A stretch of 17,563 bases of DNA from Betaproteobacteria bacterium (GTDB lineage Bacteria; Pseudomonadota; Gammaproteobacteria; Burkholderiales; Rhodocyclaceae): assembly GCA_028065725.1 (NCBI GenBank), contig JAPTVL010000200.1, forward strand, positions 1 through 17,563, in the 5' to 3' direction. This document shows positions 13,838-17,563 of the stretch, one piece after another. The notes below the pieces were generated by a model. That model was not told where the DNA came from, made no database searches, and saw only the letters and a list, made by a program, of their open reading frames with translations. Numbering within the stretch: the stretch's first letter is position 1; each line of letters starts with the position of its first letter. The position numbers were made by a program, and so were the translations under genes.

Positions 13838-15127
13838 TTAGGCGTAGCTCAGTCCAGGTGCGCTCAGCATTAGGCTTGTAAGCGCCCAGACGAGGGCATC
13901 GAGACGGTTGGGCGAGGCCCGCGCCGTAGTCTGGTCGTACTCACACAGCTCATCCTCAAGCAGCCCGAGGCTCGCGCCGACATGTGAGACGCGTCCCTGC
14001 TCATAGAGTGCCGCGACCGGCTCGGCTCGTGCGTACTTGCCATGCCGCGCATGTACGCGGGTGTAGCTGATCGCGGGATCGATGCTGCGGATGATCGTCT
14101 CGATCATGTCGCCGCCTTGATTGCCCTCGGCCACGATCCGATCTGCGCCCCAGCGGTGGTATGCCTCGATTGCCCGAGCGGCCCATCCTGCCGGCGACTC
14201 CTTGCAGGTCTGATCCTCCAGGATGTAGCCTCGGCCGTCCTCGCCCAAAGCTGCCACGATGATGCCCGTCTCGTCAGAGGCCTCATTGCTCGTGACCGCC
14301 GGATCGATCGCCACGACAATGCGCCGGACGTAAGGCAGGTCGCTCACCCGGTACGGCTCGATCATGCTGTCTCGATGCCAGAGCGCGCCGGGGTTGTCGG
14401 TCAGCACCTCGGCATATAGCTCTTGCCGACCCAGCCGAGTGCCCTCGTATCGGGCGACGATTTGCGACAAAAATTGAGGGGCGAGATTGATCGCATTATC
14501 GTGCGTCGCTCCCCGCGTCACCCTGCAGCGCGGATCGGCCATCAGATCGCGGATGATCTTGATCGGCCGTGGCGTCGTGGTGATCGCCACCAGTGGCCGG
14601 TCTCCCAGCCGGAGTCCCATCATCAGCATGTCCCATGCCTCAGGGTAGGACCACGACGCAAGCTCGTCACACAGCGCTGCATCGTGCTGCGGCCCGCGTA
14701 GTCGGTCCGGCTCGTCCGCACTGTACGTTGTGGCAATTGCGCCATTGGGCCAAGTGAGCCGGCGCTTGCTGGGCTCATACAGGGGCCGCTCGGCATCGGG
14801 ATGCACGCGGAGTATGCCGCTCTCCCCCTCCACCAGCACGTCTCGCGCATCAGCCGCAGTAGCTGCCACCAGCGCGATGCGTCGGTAGCCCGCCCGGACC
14901 CAGGCTCGTACTGTCTCCGCCCCCGTCCGCGTCTTGCCCCATCCCCGACCAGCGAGAATGAGCCACTTATCCCAGTCATCTGCAGTCGGCAACTGCTGCT
15001 CCGGGCGCCCCCAGAATGCCCAGTCGTAGGCCAGGTCGTCCATCTCAGCATCAGTGATGCCGGCCAGGATCGCCGCCCGATCATCAGGGGGGAGCGCTGC
15101 GACGATCTCCGCGCGCGACATCCCCAT
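13838..15127 (-). CDS. terL: Terminase large subunit
   Basis: A 429-aa ATPase-nuclease that packages DNA into the procapsid. The Walker A motif GRGWGKT is at residues 60-66, preceded by DKWLILA. A Walker B with catalytic Glu is at about 149-156 (DAALCDEL). The motor coupling segment ITTTPRP is at 182-188. The nuclease domain has D275 in VVAIDPAVTSNEASDETG, E334 or nearby in IVAEGNQGG, and D410 in PNRLDALVWAL, the usual RNase H-like metal set. The first ATG (15127-15125) is chosen because GGGGG stands seven bases upstream. Upstream lie the 17-bp motif and then the IS1595-type element, so its normal promoter region has been altered. The small subunit is not complete in this window. Confidence 0.94.
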   Translation of the reverse strand: MGMSRAEIVAALPPDDRAAILAGITDAEMDDLAYDWAFWGRPEQQLPTADDWDKWLILAGRGWGKTRTGAETVRAWVRAGYRRIALVAATAADARDVLVEGESGILRVHPDAERPLYEPSKRRLTWPNGAIATTYSADEPDRLRGPQHDAALCDELASWSYPEAWDMLMMGLRLGDRPLVAITTTPRPIKIIRDLMADPRCRVTRGATHDNAINLAPQFLSQIVARYEGTRLGRQELYAEVLTDNPGALWHRDSMIEPYRVSDLPYVRRIVVAIDPAVTSNEASDETGIIVAALGEDGRGYILEDQTCKESPAGWAARAIEAYHRWGADRIVAEGNQGGDMIETIIRSIDPAISYTRVHARHGKYARAEPVAALYEQGRVSHVGASLGLLEDELCEYDQTTARASPNRLDALVWALTSLMLSAPGLSYA

Positions 15128-15153
15128 CGATCAACCCCCTATGCTCTAGTTAT

Positions 15154-15170
15154 CTACATATAGTAGGTCG
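15154..15170 (+). promoter_or_regulatory. Operator-like 17-bp motif, copy next to terL
   Basis: CTACATATAGTAGGTCG lies in the roughly 98-bp gap upstream of the large terminase gene. Its exact reverse complement, CGACCTACTATATGTAG, is recreated 38 bp away when the two flanks of the mobile element are joined across one target copy. Each copy is itself near-palindromic (CTAC, five A/T bases, GTAG). Two inverted copies in a short intergenic region suggest a protein-binding pair: an operator, a phage-specific promoter control site or a terminase recognition site. The function is inferred. Confidence 0.55.
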
Positions 15171-15212
15171 GCCGGTATAAACCCGTGTTTTTTGCCACTT
15201 TTGACCATCGAC

Positions 15213-15220
15213 CTACTATA
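15213..15220 (+). repeat. Target-site duplication, left copy (CTACTATA)
   Basis: The 8 bases immediately outside the left inverted repeat, CTACTATA, are repeated exactly in the same orientation at 17433-17440 outside the right inverted repeat. IS1595-family elements typically duplicate 8 bp. The preceding base (C) also matches, but the ungapped alignment of the inverted repeats favours 8. Confidence 0.88.
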
Positions 15221-15242
15221 GGGATTTATATCGATGACTCCC
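15221..15242 (+). repeat. Left terminal inverted repeat of the IS1595-type element
   Basis: Starts GGGATTTATATC and ends GATGACTCCC. It matches the reverse complement of 17432-17411 (GGGGCTTATATAC ... ACTCCC) at 17 of 22 positions without gaps. The GGG tip is characteristic of IS1595-family ends. The stop codon of the 47-aa gene (15228-15226) lies inside this repeat. Confidence 0.85.
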
Positions 15243-15369
15243 GCGCAAGTTTCTTCTGAGTCCGGGCGCGCTTCTTCGCGGGCTTCGATTTCGGCTTCGG
15301 ACGATAGGCCAAGACGCGATCCGCGATCACGTCGAGCAGGGCGGGAGGCGTCGGTTTCTTCGTCGTCAT
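15226..15369 (-). CDS. Small basic 47-aa protein following the transposase
   Basis: The frame reads MTTKKPTPPALLDVIADRVLAYRPK, then a Lys/Arg/Ala-rich tail (SKPAKKRARTQKKLARESSI) and TAA. Its ATG (15369-15367) overlaps the transposase stop as ATGA, so it is probably made by translational coupling. The stop and last five codons lie inside the left inverted repeat, so the gene belongs to the element. The basic tail resembles nucleic-acid-binding tails, and the short helix LLDVIADRVL could mediate dimerisation. It might be an accessory DNA-binding factor for transposition; this is a guess, and no family was recognised. Confidence 0.55.
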   Translation of the reverse strand: MTTKKPTPPALLDVIADRVLAYRPKPKSKPAKKRARTQKKLARESSI

Positions 15370-16289
15370 GCGATCAACTCCGCGTAGGTCAGGCGTCGGC
15401 CGATGGCCGCACCGATCAGGCTATCGAGCCGCGCCAGCGTGCGGCGCTTCACGTTCCCGTCATTAAGCCGGAAGGCGAACTCGTTGACGTAGCGCCCGAT
15501 GTGCTTGTCGCTGGCGTGATGGTAGACGCCGTGCAGGCCACGCTTGAGCACCGCCCACACGCTCTCGATACCGTTGGTGGTCACGCCATCGCGGCTGTAC
15601 TCTACGGCCGAGTGGTTGATGGTCTGATGGCCGAAGAACAGGCCGACGAGTCCGCTGTACGCCTTGGCTTCGTCGGTGTGCAGCGTCGAACCAGCCTCAA
15701 CGTGCGTATGAATCGCCGTGTGGATGTTCGCCACGTCGGCCGCGTCGATGGGCTTGGCGATCATCCGGCCGCCGCGCTCGCGCATGCCGAGGACGGCGAC
15801 CTTACCGACTGCGCCACGGCCCATCTTGAGCTTCTTCGATTCGTGCTTGGCCCCTTCCTTCCCGCCGATGTAGGTTTCATCTACCTCGACGATGCCGGCG
15901 AGAACAGTCGGATCGTTGCCGCACGCTTCGCGCAGCCGTTGCAGCATGAACCAGGCTGTTTTCTGCGTGACGCCGATTTCCTTCGACAGTTGCACGCTGC
16001 TGATGCCCTTGCGGCTGGTGACGAGCAGATACATGGCATACAGCCATTGATGCAGCGGAACATGGCTGCGCTCGAAGATCGTGCCAGTGCGAACGGTGAA
16101 GTCCTCTCGGCACTGGTTGCATCGGTAGTAGCCGCCTTTGCGAACAGTGATGCGCTCGGACAGGCCGCAGACCGGGCAGCAGACACCGTTAGGCCAGCGG
16201 CGTGCCTCGAAGTAGGCTCGCGCCGATTCGTGGTCAGGGAACATGCGGAACAGTTCGAGCAGGCTGATTGTGATTCCGTCGTCGGCCAT
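15366..16289 (-). CDS. IS1595-family transposase
   Basis: A 307-aa transposase of normal family length. The N-terminus has a zinc ribbon with C38-x2-C41 and C57-x2-C60 (CCPVCG ... CNQC). A helix-turn-helix lies at about residues 95-117 (GISSVQLSKEIGVTQKTAWF). The catalytic RNase H-like domain has D137 (IVEVDETYIGGK), D206 (TLHTDEAKAYSGL) and E242 (NGIESVWAVLKRG), with an intervening glycine/basic segment. No frameshift or stop interrupts it, so it may be active. Its ATG (16289-16287) overlaps the preceding gene's stop as TGATG, and its own stop overlaps the next ATG. This operon-like coupling is unusual for an IS, but it is explained by the inverted repeats lying well outside, at 15221 and 17432. 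Confidence 0.95.
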   Translation of the reverse strand: MADDGITISLLELFRMFPDHESARAYFEARRWPNGVCCPVCGLSERITVRKGGYYRCNQCREDFTVRTGTIFERSHVPLHQWLYAMYLLVTSRKGISSVQLSKEIGVTQKTAWFMLQRLREACGNDPTVLAGIVEVDETYIGGKEGAKHESKKLKMGRGAVGKVAVLGMRERGGRMIAKPIDAADVANIHTAIHTHVEAGSTLHTDEAKAYSGLVGLFFGHQTINHSAVEYSRDGVTTNGIESVWAVLKRGLHGVYHHASDKHIGRYVNEFAFRLNDGNVKRRTLARLDSLIGAAIGRRLTYAELIA

Positions 16290-16522
16290 CAGAATTCTCC
16301 GTCCATCCAGAGCCGCACGGCTTCCTCAGTCAAGCGGCCAATGTCCCATCGGCTGGTGTCGATCTGGTCGGTGCGTTCCAGGGTGATGCGATCCTTAGCC
16401 GGGTCGGTCGGACTTGGCGATACGCGAGCGACGACGCCTGACGTGTGGGTTGCGGTGCGGCTGATCCGTTCGCACGTCCAGCGAACGCGCCAGCCCCGGT
16501 TCTTGTGGTTATTGCGGCCCAT
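16289..16522 (-). CDS. Hypothetical 77-aa passenger protein
   Basis: The frame reads MGRNNHKNRGWRVRWTCERI, then SRTATHTSGVVARVSPSPTD, and ends EEAVRLWMDGEF with TGA at 16291-16289 overlapping the transposase ATG. The start at 16522 overlaps the end of the HTPGPW gene by 14 bases; a short GAGGG lies just upstream. A longer frame with a TTG start exists but lies opposite or within the previous gene. The sequence is basic at its N-terminus and beta-strand-like in the middle (GWRVRWTCERI, VVARVSP, RITLERT). It was not recognised. Its coupling to the transposase means it may be expressed at a related level. Confidence 0.55.
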   Translation of the reverse strand: MGRNNHKNRGWRVRWTCERISRTATHTSGVVARVSPSPTDPAKDRITLERTDQIDTSRWDIGRLTEEAVRLWMDGEF

Positions 16523-16778
16523 GTCCCTCGGCCCTTGCGATTGCGGAGCGAATCTCGTCGATGAAGATGCCACCCTCGTGGCCGTCGCCGGCAAGGACTT
16601 CCTCGCACTGCTTCAGCAGTTCCAAGAGGTCGGGTGCGGCGGCGATCAGGTTGGCGTTCGCATCCTGGCAATGCTGGATGTGGATGTCCGCGATGAGGCG
16701 CGGGCCGGCGAAGATGCGGTAAGGGTGGAGCGAGCCTTGTTTCGCTTCCCACGGCCCCGGCGTATGTTGAGTCGTCAT
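16509..16778 (-). CDS. HTPGPW-motif small protein (passenger)
   Basis: An 89-aa protein starting MTTQHTPGPWEAKQGSLHPY at ATG 16778-16776, with GGAG six bases upstream. A TTG four codons earlier gives a longer frame but overlaps this Shine-Dalgarno. The HTPGPW start followed by a strand-rich segment, NANLIAAAPDLLELLKQCEE and a C-terminal helix (IDEIRSAIARAEG) is a widely recurring small protein pattern in phage and prophage early regions. The function is not known. Its presence as cargo inside a transposable element is notable, because it suggests the element picked up phage-type genes. A hairpin lies between it and the preceding gene. Confidence 0.8.
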   Translation of the reverse strand: MTTQHTPGPWEAKQGSLHPYRIFAGPRLIADIHIQHCQDANANLIAAAPDLLELLKQCEEVLAGDGHEGGIFIDEIRSAIARAEGHGPQ

Positions 16779-16796
16779 CTTTTTCTCCAAGAGAAT

Positions 16797-16816
16797 GGCC
16801 GCCCCGAAGGGCGGCC
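16797..16816 (-). terminator. Intercistronic hairpin without T-tract
   Basis: GGCCGCCC (16797-16804) and GGGCGGCC (16809-16816) form a perfect 8-bp stem with loop CGAA, between the 149-aa gene and the HTPGPW gene. On the minus strand the following bases are ATTCTC, not a T-run. It is therefore more likely an mRNA-stabilising or attenuating hairpin than a full terminator. Confidence 0.55.
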
Positions 16817-16823
16817 GTGGAAG

Positions 16824-17273
16824 TTAGGCCAACGCGAACGTCTTGGCGTCTTGTGCCGAGGTTTCGGCGGGATCGTCCATGTATTCGTTCCGCGCCGTGA
16901 GCGTGTCGCCGTTGATCGTCTCGACCTGACCGGCGTTGTCGTAGGTGACGGTCACAATCGCCATCTGATAGCGCGAGTGCAGCACGCCGCGCTTGAAGAC
17001 TTCCAGCGCTACTTCGGCAATCGCCTCGCCTTCGTCGGTCTTGCTGGACGCCGGGAAGAACTCATCGCCTTCGGCCGGGAAGTAGTTGTTGTTTCCGACG
17101 TGGCCCTTGCTGCTGTAGAGCCTCATGTCGCCCGCTTCGTCGCGCTGGAAGCGACCGCCCCAGCCGTCGTAGGTTGCGGCGTCCAGCACTGCGGTAGCGA
17201 GTTCCGAGTACGGGCCACCTACGATTTCGCCGGACTGGCTCTCAACGAAGTAGCGAACGATGTTGTTTTCCAT
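16824..17273 (-). CDS. Hypothetical 149-aa passenger protein
   Basis: Starts MENNIVRYFVESQSGEIVGG at ATG 17273-17271 with AGGAG seven bases upstream. The protein is acidic with alternating strands and a helix: FVESQSGEIVGGPYSELATA, VLDAATYDGWGGRFQRDEAG, DMRLYSSKGHVGNNNYFPAEGDEFFPAS, then MAIVTVTYDNAGQVETINGD. No signal peptide, membrane segment or catalytic motif was noted, and no family was recognised. It is the first gene of the element's operon, directly downstream of the internal promoter, so it should be the most strongly transcribed. It shares direction and cargo position with the HTPGPW gene. Confidence 0.75.
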   Translation of the reverse strand: MENNIVRYFVESQSGEIVGGPYSELATAVLDAATYDGWGGRFQRDEAGDMRLYSSKGHVGNNNYFPAEGDEFFPASSKTDEGEAIAEVALEVFKRGVLHSRYQMAIVTVTYDNAGQVETINGDTLTARNEYMDDPAETSAQDAKTFALA

Positions 17274-17319
17274 CTTGGTTCTCCTAAGAACTTGCCCTCA
17301 GATGCCTCGGGGCGCAGGT

Positions 17320-17334
17320 GGAATCAGCGATTCC
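17320..17334 (-). other. Short hairpin at predicted 5' end of the passenger mRNA
   Basis: GGAATC-GCT-GATTCC on the minus strand forms a 6-bp stem with a 3-base loop. It begins a few bases after the predicted transcription start of the promoter at 17343-17371. It could protect the mRNA end or affect translation; the role is inferred. Confidence 0.4.
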
Positions 17335-17342
17335 TTAAACAC

Positions 17343-17371
17343 ATAGTAGATGACTCCCTAGCGCATTGCAA
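17343..17371 (-). promoter_or_regulatory. Sigma70-like promoter for the passenger/transposase operon
   Basis: On the minus strand TTGCAA (17371-17366) and TACTAT (17348-17343) are separated by exactly 17 bases. Each matches 4 of 6 consensus bases. It lies just inside the right inverted repeat and upstream of the 149-aa gene. The spacer contains GGGAGTCATC (17358-17349), the same 10 bases as the inner end of the left inverted repeat, so a protein that binds the element ends might also bind here. Confidence 0.65.
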
Positions 17372-17410
17372 GTGCTTTCGTCATGAAATGTTTTTATGCC
17401 GAAGTGGTAC

Positions 17411-17432
17411 GGGAGTTATGTATATAAGCCCC
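17411..17432 (+). repeat. Right terminal inverted repeat of the IS1595-type element
   Basis: Read outward to inward on the minus strand it is GGGGCTTATATAC and so on to ACTCCC. It matches the left repeat at 17 of 22 positions. Five consecutive C residues (17429-17433) make the exact tip ambiguous by one base. Confidence 0.85.
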
Positions 17433-17449
17433 CTACTATATGTAGTAGG
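17432..17449 (+). promoter_or_regulatory. Palindromic target site, operator-like copy
   Basis: CCTACTA and TAGTAGG are perfect 7-bp arms around TATG. Joined to the left flank (15201-15220) in place of the element, the arms extend through TCGA on both sides with one extra base. The same core occurs inverted at 15154-15170 near terL. It lies between the putative upstream gene (stop at 17478) and terL in the uninterrupted phage, fitting a control or recognition site. Confidence 0.55.
17433..17440 (+). repeat. Target-site duplication, right copy (CTACTATA)
   Basis: An exact copy of the left 8-bp sequence, adjacent to the right inverted repeat. With the next bases (TGTAGTAGG) it forms the palindrome CCTACTA-TATG-TAGTAGG (17432-17449), which was the original target site. 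Confidence 0.88.
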
Positions 17450-17477
17450 TTCGATCCACCACAGTCAGGGATTGTCC

Positions 17478-17563
17478 CTAGCCGCCCTGCCCCGACCGCG
17501 CCGCCAGCGCCGCTAGACGAGACTCGATCAGCTCTCGCGCCGCGCCCGCCACTAAGATCGGAA
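17478..17563 (-). CDS. C-terminus of gene upstream of terL, possibly small terminase (partial)
   Basis: An open minus-strand frame enters from the right edge and ends VAGAARELIESRLAALAARSGQGG then TAG at 17480-17478. The amphipathic helix RELIESRLAALAARS looks like a genuine protein end. Without the mobile element this gene would end about 130 bp before the large terminase start, the usual place of the small terminase subunit. The identity is by position only. The first codons at the edge fall in a 9-base match to sequencing adapter and may not be genuine. Confidence 0.45.
   Translation of the reverse strand, partial: PILVAGAARELIESRLAALAARSGQGG

Larger units (their letters stand above)
15221..17432 (-). 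mobile_element. IS1595-family transposable element with passenger genes
   Basis: A complete-looking 2,212-bp element with imperfect 22-bp terminal inverted repeats (15221-15242 and 17411-17432, 17/22 identical, both beginning GGG) and a perfect 8-bp direct duplication CTACTATA on each side. The transposase frame is intact. It also carries a 149-aa gene, an 89-aa HTPGPW gene, a 77-aa gene and a 47-aa basic gene, all in one direction behind an internal promoter. This makes it about twice the size of a simple IS, fitting the known class of IS1595 members with passenger genes. It sits between a putative small terminase gene and terL, and interrupts a palindrome but no coding sequence. It is oriented so that its operon reads towards terL. 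Confidence 0.88.

Noticed and set aside
15171..15212. A sigma70 promoter for terL in the gap upstream
   Set aside because: TACTAT and TATA-like sequences exist, but no acceptable -35 box at 16-18 bases was found.
15366..16289. The transposase as an ordinary phage operon gene without a mobile element
   Set aside because: The tight gene overlaps first suggested this, but the GGG-tipped inverted repeats and the 8-bp duplication further out show it lies in a larger element.
15154..17445. The 14-bp exact inverted repeat CTACATATAGTAGG / CCTACTATATGTAG as the transposon ends
   Set aside because: It also flanks the transposase cassette, but it lacks GGG tips and no duplication was seen outside it. 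It is better explained by the pre-existing inverted phage sites, one of which was the insertion target.
15234..17516. A 760-codon open frame on the plus strand across the mobile element
   Set aside because: It is antisense to five well-supported minus-strand genes, has low-complexity Arg/Ala/Asp-rich composition and crosses the element boundary and both inverted repeats. Long antisense frames are common in GC-rich DNA.
1..17563. tRNA genes, CRISPR arrays, integrase and lysis genes
   Set aside because: None was seen on reading both strands; no regular spaced repeats and no integrase-like or endolysin-like frame.

Overview
The window is a GC-rich stretch of a tailed-phage genome, either free phage or prophage, with contractile-tail (myovirus) morphology. 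It carries the head-packaging and tail-assembly module. The tail sheath, tail tube, frameshifted tail chaperone and tape measure genes establish the contractile tail. Compact TAATG, ATGA and TGATG gene junctions and the codon choice suggest a proteobacterial host, perhaps betaproteobacterial; that host call is an inference only. Nearly every gene is on the minus strand, so the biological reading order runs from high to low coordinates.

Reading from the right edge: 17478-17563 holds the C-terminus of a gene cut by the window end, in the position expected for a small terminase subunit. The last 9 bases match the start of the common Illumina adapter, so this edge is probably a contig end. Next is a mobile element, 15221-17432 (2,212 bp). 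It has imperfect 22-bp terminal inverted repeats starting GGG and is flanked by a perfect 8-bp direct repeat, CTACTATA. It encodes an IS1595-family transposase inside a five-gene co-oriented operon (149 aa, an 89-aa HTPGPW protein, 77 aa, transposase, 47-aa basic protein) with its own sigma70-like promoter. The element sits between the putative small terminase gene and the large terminase gene. It split a palindromic site without breaking any coding sequence. Joining the flanks across one copy of the 8-bp repeat recreates a 17-bp motif that is also present, inverted, 38 bp away next to the large terminase gene.

The head module (15127 to 6781) reads: large terminase, portal, two small proteins, a prohead protease fused to a scaffold-like C-terminus (with a possible internal start for free scaffold), intrinsic terminator, HK97-fold major capsid protein, two small proteins, and head-tail connector and tail-completion proteins. 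The tail module (6770 to 1) reads: small 58-aa protein, terminator, tail sheath with an inserted repeat domain, terminator, tail tube, tail assembly chaperone with an A AAA AAC -1 frameshift site, HK97 gp10-like protein, tape measure, a baseplate or tail protein with a C-terminal LysM domain, and the first codons of the next gene. The exception to the minus-strand rule is a 75-codon plus-strand reading frame (3008-3235) predicted to encode a membrane protein, lying between the gp10-like and tape measure genes.

The most interesting content is the passenger-carrying IS1595-type element with recognisable ends and target duplication, the paired operator-like palindromes it interrupted, and the decoding signals (frameshift and internal start) in the morphogenesis genes.
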